NCBI RefSeq assembly: GCF_003335215.1 | Contig: NZ_QPGB01000001.1 | Location: forward strand, 248,001-312,000 | Source: Parvibium lacunae | GTDB taxonomy: Bacteria; Pseudomonadota; Gammaproteobacteria; Burkholderiales; Burkholderiaceae_D | Direction of reading: 5' to 3' | DNA length: 64,000 nucleotides | Part shown: piece after piece, positions 9,921-18,470 of the stretch | How the letters are laid out: each line of letters starts with the position of its first letter | How positions within the stretch are numbered: position 1 is the stretch's first letter | Made by a program: the position numbers and the translations under genes | Notes under the pieces: generated by a model | Databases searched by the model: none | Told to the model about the DNA's origin: nothing | What the model saw: only the letters and a program-made list of their open reading frames with translations

Positions 9921-12900
9921 ATGACAACCCCGATTCACACTGCCGTTACTCCAGCGCCAGAGACAACCATGAATATCTCCGCCTGGTGTATCAAAAACCC
10001 GATTCCAGCCCTGATGCTGTTTGTCTTGCTGACCTTTGGCGGCATGCTCAGCTTCAAGGCAATGAAAATTCAGAATTTCCCCGATCTGGATTTGCCGACG
10101 GTCACCGTCACCGCTTCTTTACCCGGCGCCTCACCAGCGCAACTGGAAAATGATGTCGCGCGTAAAATTGAAAACTCCTTGGCAACCCTGCAAGGGTTAA
10201 AGCATATCTACACCAAGGTGCAGGATGGCGGGGTGACACTCACCGCCGAGTTCCGGCTTGAGAAGCCCGTGCAAGAGGCGGTAGATGATGTGCGTTCGGC
10301 TGTCAGTCGTGTGCGTGCCGATTTACCCGGCGATCTGCGCGATCCAATTATCAACAAACTCGATTTAGCGGGAGCGCCCGTGCTGGCCTTTACGGTCGCC
10401 TCCTCGCGCATGGATGAAGAAGCGCTCTCTTGGTTTGTCGATGACACCATCACCAAACAACTCCTCACGGTTAAGGGCGTTGGTGCGGTTAACCGGGTCG
10501 GGGGCGTGAATCGTGAAATCAGTATCGCGCTCGATCCGCTCAAATTACAGGCGTTAGGGGTCAGTGCGGCCGAAATCTCACGCCAGCTACGCCAAGTGCA
10601 GCAAGAAAGCGCGGGCGGTCGAACCGACTTGGGGCAAGGCGAGCAGCCAGTCAGAACCCTGGCAACTGTGCAAACAGCGGCAGAGCTGGCGGCAATCAGT
10701 TTATCCATCACTGGCGGTAATGGGCCGGGCCGGCGGATTCGCCTCGATGAAATTGCAACCGTCACAGATACAACAGCCGAGCCACGCTCGGTAGCGCTGT
10801 TGAATGGGCAGCCCGTTGTCGGTTTTGAGGTTACCCGCAGTCGTGGCGCGAGCGAGGTCGATGTGGGCGCGGGCGTCGAAAAAGTGTTAAAAAGCTTGCG
10901 CGACCAACACCCCGATATTGAGGTTACCCAGGCCTTTGATTTTGTCACCCCAGTGGCTGAAGAGTTTCGCGGCTCAATGAGTTTACTTTATGAAGGGGCT
11001 GTTTTAGCTGTCATCGTTGTCTGGCTATTTTTACGTGACTGGCGGGCCACCTTTGTCTCTGCCGTTGCCTTGCCGTTGTCGGTTATCCCCGCGTTTATCG
11101 GTATGGCTTACTTTGGGTTTTCGATCAATGTCGTCACCCTACTTGCCCTCTCTCTGGTGATCGGTATTTTGGTCGACGATGCGATTGTTGAGGTCGAAAA
11201 TATTGTCCGCCATTTGCGCATGGGAAAGTCACCCTATCAAGCTGCGCTAGAAGCGGCGGATGAAATCGGCTTAGCAGTTATCGCAACCACCTTTACGCTG
11301 ATCGCCGTTTTTTTGCCGACGGCATTTATGAGCGGCATCGCTGGCAAGTTTTTCAAGCAGTTTGGTTGGACAGCGGCGCTGGCCGTGTTTGCTTCCCTCG
11401 TCGTGGCGCGTATGTTAACGCCAATGATGGCAGCCTACCTGCTCAAGCCTACCGCGAGCCATGTGCCAGCGACGGGTCGTTTGATGCAGGGCTACCTAAA
11501 GGCCGCTGCCTGGTGTCTCGACCATCGTTGGTTAACGATGCTTGGCGCTGGCTTATTTTTTATCGGCTCGATTTTACTGATTCCGTTACTGCCGACGGGC
11601 TTTATCCCCCCTGACGACAATTCACAAACACAAGTCCACTTAGAGTTACCGCCTGGCTCAACACTGGCGCAAACCCAAGCCGCTGCCGAGTCTGCGCGCG
11701 CTCTGGTGCACCAAGTTAAGTATGTAGAGAGTGTTTACACCACCATTGGTGGCGGCAGTGCAGGGAGCGACCCCTTTGCCCCTGCCGGGGCCAGTGAAGT
11801 CCGCAAAGCCACCCTAACCATTATTTTGGCTGATCGGCGTCAACGCCTGGTCCGCAAGCAAGTCACCGAGCAAGAAATCCGCCAACAGCTTCAAGCTTTA
11901 CCGGGTGTCCGCACCAAAGTCGGTTTGGGCGGCTCTGGTGAAAAATATATCCTCGTTTTGCGTGGCGACGACCCCGTGGCACTCAGCACTGCCGCGCGGG
12001 CGGTTGAGAAAGACTTACGAACCATTCCGGGTTTAGGCAGCATTGCGTCCAGCGCCGCGCTGATTCGGCCAGAAATCGCTGTCCGCCCCGACTTTTCTCG
12101 GGCCGCAGATTTAGGGGTAACCACGGCCAGCTTGGCAGAAACGCTCCGCATTGCAACAGTAGGTGACTACGATGTGGCACTGCCAAAATTGAATCTCTCG
12201 CAGAGACAAGTTCCGGTCGTCGTTCGGCTCGACAAGCAAGCCCGCCAAGATTTGCGTATTTTGGAGCGCCTGACCGTGCCCAGTAGCAAAGGCAGCGCAG
12301 TCATGATCAATCAGGTCGCCGATCTCAGCCTCGCCAGCGGCCCGGCCGTGATCGACCGCTATGACCGTGCGCGTAACATCAACTTCGAAATTGAATTATC
12401 CGGGGTGCCGCTAGGCGAGGTTACCAAAGCGGTACAACAGTTACCTAGCATTCAAAATCTGCCCGCTGGCGTTAAACAAATTGAAATCGGTGATGCGGAG
12501 GTCATGGGCGAACTATTCGCCAGTTTCGGGCTGGCGATGCTGACCGGTGTCTTGTGCATTTACATAGTACTGGTTTTATTGTTCAAAGATTTCTTGCAGC
12601 CGATTACCATTCTCGCCGCCTTACCGTTATCGCTAGGTGGCGCGTTTGTTGCGCTTTTGGTCGCGGGCAAAAGCTTCTCCATGCCATCGCTGATTGGCTT
12701 GATCATGCTGATGGGCATTGCGACCAAAAACTCAATTTTGTTGGTTGAGTATGCGATTGTGGCCCGTCGCCAAGGCATGAATCGGCTCGATGCGCTGCTC
12801 GATGCATGCCACAAGCGGGCGCAACCGATTGTCATGACGACGATTGCGATGGGCGCGGGCATGCTCCCTATCGCGATTGGCTGGGGCATTGCAGACCCCT

Positions 12901-13067
12901 CATTTCGCAGCCCGATGGCGATTGCGGTGATCGGCGGGCTGATTACCTCAACTTTCCTGAGCCTGCTAGTGATTCCCGTGGTTTATACCTGGGTTGATGA
13001 CGTGGAAAACTGGTTGTTGAAGTGGCGGCGGCGCTGGCAAAAAGCTGCGCCTCCTGTCACCGTCTGA
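9921..13067 (+). CDS. RND efflux pump, HAE-1-like inner membrane permease
   Basis: 1048 residues, the normal size of AcrB/MexB-like pumps. Twelve membrane helices are expected, with two large periplasmic loops. The proton-relay aspartates are present in TM4 (GILVDDAIVEVENIVRHL), and the family start MNISAWCIKNPIPALMLF lies 16 residues in. The upstream ATG at 9921 is used because AAGGTGA precedes it at good spacing, whereas the ATG at 9969 lacks such a site; an in-frame start at 9969 remains possible. The pump takes hydrophobic or amphiphilic compounds from the periplasm and inner membrane and drives them through the adaptor and outer-membrane factor encoded upstream, powered by proton influx. 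No adjacent regulator gene is seen. It converges with phoH on the other strand with only 25 bases between stops. Confidence 0.94.
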   Translation: MTTPIHTAVTPAPETTMNISAWCIKNPIPALMLFVLLTFGGMLSFKAMKIQNFPDLDLPTVTVTASLPGASPAQLENDVARKIENSLATLQGLKHIYTKVQDGGVTLTAEFRLEKPVQEAVDDVRSAVSRVRADLPGDLRDPIINKLDLAGAPVLAFTVASSRMDEEALSWFVDDTITKQLLTVKGVGAVNRVGGVNREISIALDPLKLQALGVSAAEISRQLRQVQQESAGGRTDLGQGEQPVRTLATVQTAAELAAISLSITGGNGPGRRIRLDEIATVTDTTAEPRSVALLNGQPVVGFEVTRSRGASEVDVGAGVEKVLKSLRDQHPDIEVTQAFDFVTPVAEEFRGSMSLLYEGAVLAVIVVWLFLRDWRATFVSAVALPLSVIPAFIGMAYFGFSINVVTLLALSLVIGILVDDAIVEVENIVRHLRMGKSPYQAALEAADEIGLAVIATTFTLIAVFLPTAFMSGIAGKFFKQFGWTAALAVFASLVVARMLTPMMAAYLLKPTASHVPATGRLMQGYLKAAAWCLDHRWLTMLGAGLFFIGSILLIPLLPTGFIPPDDNSQTQVHLELPPGSTLAQTQAAAESARALVHQVKYVESVYTTIGGGSAGSDPFAPAGASEVRKATLTIILADRRQRLVRKQVTEQEIRQQLQALPGVRTKVGLGGSGEKYILVLRGDDPVALSTAARAVEKDLRTIPGLGSIASSAALIRPEIAVRPDFSRAADLGVTTASLAETLRIATVGDYDVALPKLNLSQRQVPVVVRLDKQARQDLRILERLTVPSSKGSAVMINQVADLSLASGPAVIDRYDRARNINFEIELSGVPLGEVTKAVQQLPSIQNLPAGVKQIEIGDAEVMGELFASFGLAMLTGVLCIYIVLVLLFKDFLQPITILAALPLSLGGAFVALLVAGKSFSMPSLIGLIMLMGIATKNSILLVEYAIVARRQGMNRLDALLDACHKRAQPIVMTTIAMGAGMLPIAIGWGIADPSFRSPMAIAVIGGLITSTFLSLLVIPVVYTWVDDVENWLLKWRRRWQKAAPPVTV

Positions 13068-13092
13068 CTACTCAGCGCAGCACAATCGAGCA

Positions 13093-14823
13093 CTACAGAA
13101 TTTCTGCCGCAAAGTCGGCCAAGCGCGAACGCTCGCCACGTTGTAAGGTGACATGCCCGCTGTGATCCCAGCCTTTGAAGCGGTCCACCACATACGTCAA
13201 GCCGGAGGAGCCTTCGGTGAGGTAGGGCGTATCAATCTGCGCGATATTCCCTAGGCACACCACTTTCGTGCCGGGGCCAGCGCGGGTGATCAGCGTTTTC
13301 ATTTGTTTGGGGGTTAAGTTCTGCGCTTCGTCGATGATCAGGAACTTATTGACGAAGGTGCGGCCACGCATGAAGTTAAGCGACTTGATACGAATTTTGG
13401 CTTTGATCAGATCCGTTGTGGCAGCACGACCCCATTCGCCAGCGCTGGCATCGGTTTTATTGAGGATTTCCAGGTTGTCTTCCAATGCACCCATCCACGG
13501 GGCCATTTTCTCTTCTTCGGTACCGGGTAAGAAACCAATGTCTTCCCCAACGGGCACCGTGACACGGGTCATAATGATTTCACTGTAAGCCTTGCTTTCC
13601 ATGATCTGGGCGAGGCCTGCGGCCAGTGCCATTAATGTTTTACCGGTACCAGCTTGACCGAGCATAGAGACAAAATCGCAGTCCGGGTCCATCAGCATAT
13701 TCAGCGCGAAATTTTGTTCACGGTTACGTGCAGTGAGGCCCCATACGGCATTTTTATGATGGGTGTAGTCACGCAGCGTTTTTAGTACTGCCGTTTTCCC
13801 ATTTAGCTCTTTGACCTGAGCATAAAATGGGGTGCCGGTTTCGAGATAGATAAACTGATTCAGCACCATGCTGGGTACCTGCGGACCCGTTAACCGATAG
13901 TAGGTATAGCCGCCTTGCTGCCAGGACTCCATGCCTTTGCCATGCTTATCCCAGAAGTTTTCTGGCAGGCTAAGAATACCGGTGTACAACAAGTCAGAAT
14001 CTTCCAGCACTTGGTCGTTAAAGTAATCTTCTGCCGCCAAGCCTAAGGCACGCGCTTTAATGCGCATGTTAATGTCTTTGGACACCAGCACCACTGGCCG
14101 TTGTGGCTTATCTTCTTGCAGCGCACGCACAACCGAGAGAATTTGATTATCACCCTTGCCCAGAGGGAGGGTGGTTGGGAGCGTGTTCGCCAGCACGTGT
14201 GTTTGCAAATACAGCCGGCCCAATGCATCTTTATTGCCAAGCGCATTCAGTGCAATGCCAGCATCAATATCCGGCTCGCTGGCAACCAGCGAATCTAAAC
14301 TCCGGCTGGCTTGACGGGCATTACGTGCGACTTCTGACATCCCTTTTTTATGCCCATCCAACTCTTCCAAGGTGGTCATTGGAATAAACACATCATGCTC
14401 TTCGAATCGGAACAGGGAAGAAGGGTCATGCATCAGGACGTTCGTATCAAGCACAAACAGTTTGCGAATCGTATCGACCGCTTTTTGAGGTTGCGGGTTT
14501 TTCGGCGTTTTTGGCGTCTTGGGTGGGTTAAGCGTCTGCCCTTGGGGAGGAATCAGATTTGCATTGGCTGCGGATGGCGTTGTTCCCGGCACATTACTGC
14601 TGCGGCTGGCGGCGGGGGCGGCAATCGGTGCGAGCGGTTGCGCTGTGGTCGCTCGTGTCTTCTCTTGCAGTTTTGGGCTGACCAAGGCTGCCGTTTGCCC
14701 ACCTGTTTTTGCTGCGGTTTTACCTTTTTTCTCCTGCACTGGCGGGGTTAGTTTTTTGGCTTCTAACCGTTCATCCAAATGAATTAAGGTCGCAGGTTTG
14801 GTAGGGGCTTTGGGTAGCGGCAT
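13093..14823 (-). CDS. PhoH-family ATPase with N-terminal PIN domain
   Basis: 576 residues. Residues 1-118 are Pro/Ala/Thr/Lys-rich and probably disordered. A PIN ribonuclease domain follows (about 122-260; KLFVLDTNVLMHDP with Asp126, then TLEELDGHKKG). The C-terminal half is the PhoH ATPase with Walker A GQAGTGKT near residue 388, Walker B FLIIDEAQNLTP and a CLGNIAQID sensor stretch. PIN-PhoH proteins are ATP-dependent RNA helicase/ribonuclease candidates; in actinobacteria one is tied to a toxin-antitoxin unit, but here it stands alone beside a peroxiredoxin gene. The unusually long low-complexity N-terminus is a feature of this copy. RNA targets are unknown. Confidence 0.9.
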   Translation of the reverse strand: MPLPKAPTKPATLIHLDERLEAKKLTPPVQEKKGKTAAKTGGQTAALVSPKLQEKTRATTAQPLAPIAAPAASRSSNVPGTTPSAANANLIPPQGQTLNPPKTPKTPKNPQPQKAVDTIRKLFVLDTNVLMHDPSSLFRFEEHDVFIPMTTLEELDGHKKGMSEVARNARQASRSLDSLVASEPDIDAGIALNALGNKDALGRLYLQTHVLANTLPTTLPLGKGDNQILSVVRALQEDKPQRPVVLVSKDINMRIKARALGLAAEDYFNDQVLEDSDLLYTGILSLPENFWDKHGKGMESWQQGGYTYYRLTGPQVPSMVLNQFIYLETGTPFYAQVKELNGKTAVLKTLRDYTHHKNAVWGLTARNREQNFALNMLMDPDCDFVSMLGQAGTGKTLMALAAGLAQIMESKAYSEIIMTRVTVPVGEDIGFLPGTEEEKMAPWMGALEDNLEILNKTDASAGEWGRAATTDLIKAKIRIKSLNFMRGRTFVNKFLIIDEAQNLTPKQMKTLITRAGPGTKVVCLGNIAQIDTPYLTEGSSGLTYVVDRFKGWDHSGHVTLQRGERSRLADFAAEIL

Positions 14824-14861
14824 ACAGGCTCCGGGTTATACAAAAGCAGGCTAAAAAAGTG

Positions 14862-14898
14862 AAAAAGCCGCCGGGACAATCATCCCATGCGGCTTTCA
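14862..14898 (-). terminator. Terminator of the peroxiredoxin gene
   Basis: Read on the minus strand, GAAAGCCGC pairs with GCGGCTTTTT around a nested GGGA/TCCC hairpin, ending in a run of T. It lies 31 bases after the peroxiredoxin stop and just upstream of phoH, so phoH has its own transcription start. Confidence 0.8.
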
Positions 14899-14928
14899 GA
14901 AACAGTGCGCGACCAGCTCACGCGCGAA

Positions 14929-15405
14929 TCACAGAGTTTTAACAAATTCCAATACCTCAGCAACGTGTCCAGGTACTTTAACACCACGCCAGACCTTGCG
15001 CACCACGCCCGTTGTATCCAACACAAAAGTGCTGCGCTCAACCCCACGCACTTGTTTGCCGTACATGTTTTTCATCTTCACGGTGTCAAACAGCGTGCAT
15101 ACCGCTTCATCGGTATCGGCAATCAGCTCAAAGGGGAACCCCATTTTGCTTTTGAAGTTGTGGTGAGACTTCAGGCTGTCACGCGAAATCCCAAAAATTT
15201 TCGTATTGGCTGCCAGAAACGCTTCGTGCATGTCGCGGAACTGTTGGCCTTGAGTGGTACAGCCGGGTGTACTGTCTTTGGGGTAAAAATACAGCACCAC
15301 GTTGTGCCCCCGCTGGGCGGCTAACTCAAACTCGCCATTGTCTGTGCCAGCGGTACAGGCGGCGGTGAAGTTGGGTACTTCTTTATTCAAAGTCAAATCC
15401 GTCAT
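14929..15405 (-). CDS. bcp: Thioredoxin-dependent peroxiredoxin, BCP/PrxQ family
   Basis: 158 residues from the ATG at 15405; a longer reading frame runs upstream, but its extra 25 residues are unlike the family and overlap arnD. The motif DSTPGCTTQGQQFRD gives the peroxidatic Cys, and the fold is a thioredoxin-like peroxiredoxin (VVLYFYPKDSTPGC, GISRDSLKSH, TFVLDTTGVV). The resolving Cys found five residues after the active Cys in E. coli Bcp is missing here (Gln instead), so this copy is probably of the 1-Cys type or uses a Cys further along (for example EAVC). It reduces H2O2 and organic peroxides in the cytosol. It follows arnD by 25 bases on the same strand and may be co-transcribed. Confidence 0.9.
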   Translation of the reverse strand: MTDLTLNKEVPNFTAACTAGTDNGEFELAAQRGHNVVLYFYPKDSTPGCTTQGQQFRDMHEAFLAANTKIFGISRDSLKSHHNFKSKMGFPFELIADTDEAVCTLFDTVKMKNMYGKQVRGVERSTFVLDTTGVVRKVWRGVKVPGHVAEVLEFVKTL

Positions 15406-15430
15406 CGTACAAGCCTCATGAATGCCATTT

Positions 15431-16348
15431 TTATACAATGGGCGCACCTTGTAACAATACGTCCCCAGTACGCCCTGCAACTTCCCCCCATGTTACTGCA
15501 TGTTTGGGGAGATTTTGCGTTTGCAGCACATGAAAGTATTGTGACATGGTGCTCAGCTCGTATCCTTGCGCTTGCCAGCCGCGTAATAGCTCGGCAAAGA
15601 CGGGCAGCAGTTTCATGCCTTCTAGCTCGGCATGCAGGGTAAACACATGATCTTGCTGCTGGGCGGCGGTATAACGCAGCAAATGCTGGGCGACATTGCT
15701 CTCATCAATCACCGTGCCATTCACTTCCCGGCCAAGCAACTCATCCAAGGTGGGGAGGGTGGTCGGCATTTCAATATGCGCCAAAGTTTTGCCATTCACT
15801 ACCGGCCAGAAAGGATGCGTACCGCGACTATCGCTGGCATAGCGCAGGCCATTCGCGCTGTGCTGTGACAGCGCGTGGTCATTCATCTGCCAGCCTGCCG
15901 CGCCATGCGTGGGGGCGGCATAGCCAAAAATGGCCTGAAAGCGCTCAAAGGCTTTGCGTAAGTGTTTATCAGTCCACGCGGCGGGCTTGTGGCGCACATA
16001 GTCTTGCCAAGTGAAATGATCCCAGCAATGAATCCCACACTCATGTCCCGCTTGCGCCACTTGCCGTAAAACTTGTTGGCCACGTTTACCAATGTCAGGG
16101 CCGGGCAGCACCGTGCCGTAGAGCAGGGTTTTAATGCCGTAGTGGCTTACCACCGAGGTGCGCTGCACCTTGGCAAAAAAACCGGGGCGGAACACGCGCT
16201 TAATCGCTCTGCCCGTATGGTCTGGGCCGAGCGAAAACAGGAACGTGGCGGGCGCATTCACAGCGGCGAGCGCTGAAAGCAAACGTGGCACGCCTTCTAG
16301 CGTGCCACGGAGGGTGTCGACATCGATTTTTAGAACTAATTTAGGCAT
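15431..16348 (-). CDS. arnD: 4-deoxy-4-formamido-L-arabinose-phosphoundecaprenol deformylase
   Basis: 305 residues from the ATG at 16348; the upstream extension of ten residues is rejected because the family starts MPKLVLKIDVDT. It aligns along its length with E. coli ArnD: KIDVDTLRGTLEGVPRLL with the metal Asp, a GIHCWDHFTWQ block with the NodB-type His, and a TLHAELEG block near the end. ArnD removes the formyl group from undecaprenyl-phosphate-L-Ara4FN at the inner membrane, making the transfer to undecaprenol irreversible. It is the last arn gene in this direction, 80 bases after the decarboxylase gene with an inverted repeat in the gap. One neighbour, the peroxiredoxin, follows. Confidence 0.93.
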   Translation of the reverse strand: MPKLVLKIDVDTLRGTLEGVPRLLSALAAVNAPATFLFSLGPDHTGRAIKRVFRPGFFAKVQRTSVVSHYGIKTLLYGTVLPGPDIGKRGQQVLRQVAQAGHECGIHCWDHFTWQDYVRHKPAAWTDKHLRKAFERFQAIFGYAAPTHGAAGWQMNDHALSQHSANGLRYASDSRGTHPFWPVVNGKTLAHIEMPTTLPTLDELLGREVNGTVIDESNVAQHLLRYTAAQQQDHVFTLHAELEGMKLLPVFAELLRGWQAQGYELSTMSQYFHVLQTQNLPKHAVTWGEVAGRTGDVLLQGAPIV

Positions 16349-16355
16349 TGAATTA

Positions 16356-16422
16356 ACCACAGAGATCACAGAGCACACTGAGTAGAATGGGTTTTCTCCG
16401 TGCTCTCAGTGCGCTCCGTGGT
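16356..16422. repeat. Imperfect inverted repeat of the CCACAGAG...CTCCGTGG type
   Basis: ACCACAGAG at one end and CTCCGTGGT at the other enclose CAGAGCAC/GTGCTCTC in between, so the whole gap between arnD and the decarboxylase can fold into a long imperfect hairpin. Intergenic repeats with CCACAGAG/CTCCGTGG ends are known as dispersed elements in several proteobacterial genomes; whether this one is repeated in the genome cannot be seen here. It could stabilise or separate messenger segments within the operon. Confidence 0.6.
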
Positions 16423-16427
16423 AAAAA

Positions 16428-17471
16428 TTACTCCACCAACTGCTTGGCCGCAGCGACCTGACCACGATACGCATCAAAAATGCCGCGCAAGGCATCTTTC
16501 ATATCGACGGTAGGTGCCCAACCCAACTCTTCTTTGGTGTTGGCGATTTTAGGTACGCGGTTTTGCACGTCTTGGTAGCCTTTGCCGTAGTACTCAGCGG
16601 AGGTGCTTTCTACCAGCTGTACTTTGGCGGCGCTTTCGCGATACTCAGGATATTCTTTGGCGAGTTCCAGCATCATGTTGGCCAGCTCTCGCACAGAGTA
16701 GTTGTTGCTGGGGTTGCCAATGTTATAAATCTTGCCGTTGGCGATGTTGTCTTTATTGTCGATGATGCGGACCAGCGCATCAATGCCGTCATCAATGTAG
16801 GTAAACGCCCGTTTCTGGTGACCGCCGTCTACCAGTGTGATGTTTTCGCCGCGCACGATGTGGCCGAAGAACTGCGTAATCACACGGGAAGACCCTTCTT
16901 TGGGGGTATGAATGGAATCGAGGCCAGCACCAATCCAGTTAAAGGGGCGGAAGAGGGTGTATTGCAAACCTTCTTGCTGGCCGTAACCCGCAATCACGCG
17001 GTCCATCAATTGCTTGGCGCAGGCGTAAATCCAGCGCGGCTTGTCGATGGGGCCATAGACGAGTGAAGAGGCATAGGGATCAAACTCGTTGTCGCTACAC
17101 ATGCCATACACTTCAGAAGTGGAGGGGAAAATCACCCGTTTTTTGTACTTAACGGCTTGGCGAATAATCGGCAAGTTAGCTTCAAAGTCCAGCTCAAACA
17201 CCCGCAGCGGCTCACGCACATAGGTGGCGGGGGTGGCAATCGCTACCAGCGGCAGAATCACATCGCACTTGCGCACATGGTATTCAATCCATTCTTTATT
17301 GATGGTGATGTCACCTTCAAAAAAGTGGAAGCGCGGATGATCGAGGTATTCGGTGATCCGCTCGGTTTGCATGTCCATGCCATAAATTTCCCAGTCGGTC
17401 GTTTCCAAAATACGTTTGGAAAGATGGTGACCAATAAAGCCATTGACGCCCAGGATAAGAATTTTTTTCAT
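16428..17471 (-). CDS. arnA: UDP-glucuronate oxidative decarboxylase, ArnA C-terminal domain as a separate protein
   Basis: 347 residues, equal to the C-terminal half of E. coli ArnA. An NAD-binding GVNGFIGHH motif sits at the N-terminus, followed by SDR-type catalytic residues in STSEVYG and YACAKQLMD. The family-specific blocks VIFPSTSEVYGMCSD, FRPFNWIGAGLDSI and EGSSRVITQF are present. It oxidises UDP-glucuronate to UDP-4-keto-arabinose with loss of CO2, the first step of L-Ara4N synthesis. In enterobacteria this domain is fused to the formyltransferase; here the two are neighbouring genes 30 bases apart, in the reverse order to the fused protein only in that each has its own start. Product goes to ArnB. 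Confidence 0.93.
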   Translation of the reverse strand: MKKILILGVNGFIGHHLSKRILETTDWEIYGMDMQTERITEYLDHPRFHFFEGDITINKEWIEYHVRKCDVILPLVAIATPATYVREPLRVFELDFEANLPIIRQAVKYKKRVIFPSTSEVYGMCSDNEFDPYASSLVYGPIDKPRWIYACAKQLMDRVIAGYGQQEGLQYTLFRPFNWIGAGLDSIHTPKEGSSRVITQFFGHIVRGENITLVDGGHQKRAFTYIDDGIDALVRIIDNKDNIANGKIYNIGNPSNNYSVRELANMMLELAKEYPEYRESAAKVQLVESTSAEYYGKGYQDVQNRVPKIANTKEELGWAPTVDMKDALRGIFDAYRGQVAAAKQLVE

Positions 17472-17501
17472 GATGAAAGAATCGTTAAATCAGCAAATCG
17501 T

Positions 17502-18458
17502 TTATGTCAGTGTTAGCTGGGTATTTCCCAGCAACTCGGTAAAGTTTTCCGGCGTTAAATCAGCATTTAAATCGAATTCGTTATCGATATGTTGAATATC
17601 TGCTTTCAGAACCCGCAACGTGCCTTCAGCGTTGCTTAGGTACAAGCCATTATTGTCGCAGTAAAACGTGGGCTTTTCAAAACGTGGCGCGGGATCTAAG
17701 TCAATCGCTGTTTTCCATAAGCGTATCCGCTGTCTCTCGCCGTGCAGCGTCACCTCAAAAAATGCCCCCGGATAATAAGGCGGTGCAACAGCTCGCACCA
17801 GGTTATGAATCTCTTGCGGGGTGCTGTGCCAATCAATGCGGCCATCTTCGGGCTGGCGGCCGCTAAAGTAACTGCCTTCGCTTAAATCCAGCGGGGTGCG
17901 CTCATGCGTGTTGTCCAGCAAGTGCGGTAAGGCTTGACAGAGGGTGATCTCGGCAGCAACCGTGACTTTATCAAATACCTCTTTCGCCGTGTCGTCCGCC
18001 AAAATAGGCACGGCTGTTTGCGCTACGATATCGCCCGCATCGGGCTTCACTTCCATGTAATGCAGTGTTGCCCCGGTTTCAGTTTCACCGTTAATGATGG
18101 CCCAATTCACCGGCGCCCGACCCCGATATTTCGGTAGCAGCGAGCCATGCATATTGAGTGCGCCATGCAGTGGAATCCACAAAATATCTTGGCATAGCAT
18201 TTTGCGGTAATAGAAGGAAAAGATGAAGTCTGGCGCGAGTTCCTCAAACTGCGCAATCCATTCTGCGCTATTGGGGTCTGCCGGGGTAATGTAGGGAATC
18301 TCATATTCATGACAGACGTCGATTACTCGCTCAAACCACACTGTTTCAGCCGGATCGTCGCTGTGTGTTACAACCAATGGAACCTCGACACCCGCAGAAA
18401 GCAGCGCCTTAAGACAGCGGACCCCCACGTTGTGATAGGCAAAGACGAGTGCGCGCAT
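17502..18458 (-). CDS. arnA: UDP-L-Ara4N formyltransferase, ArnA N-terminal domain as a separate protein
   Basis: 318 residues, matching the N-terminal half of E. coli ArnA. The 10-formyl-THF transferase residues Asn102, His104 and Asp140 sit at the same numbers as in E. coli (NMHGSLLPKYRGRAP and VKPDAGDIV). It formylates UDP-L-Ara4N so the sugar can be moved onto undecaprenyl phosphate. The gene is 12 bases downstream of arnC and 30 bases upstream of the decarboxylase gene on the same strand, which supports one operon. Split ArnA is seen in other betaproteobacteria (general knowledge). Confidence 0.92.
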   Translation of the reverse strand: MRALVFAYHNVGVRCLKALLSAGVEVPLVVTHSDDPAETVWFERVIDVCHEYEIPYITPADPNSAEWIAQFEELAPDFIFSFYYRKMLCQDILWIPLHGALNMHGSLLPKYRGRAPVNWAIINGETETGATLHYMEVKPDAGDIVAQTAVPILADDTAKEVFDKVTVAAEITLCQALPHLLDNTHERTPLDLSEGSYFSGRQPEDGRIDWHSTPQEIHNLVRAVAPPYYPGAFFEVTLHGERQRIRLWKTAIDLDPAPRFEKPTFYCDNNGLYLSNAEGTLRVLKADIQHIDNEFDLNADLTPENFTELLGNTQLTLT

Positions 18459-18470
18459 GGTTCCTCCGAC

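Noticed and set aside
16563-17066. 167-codon plus-strand frame inside the ArnA decarboxylase gene
   Set aside because: Antisense shadow of a conserved enzyme, with no ribosome site or known homology.
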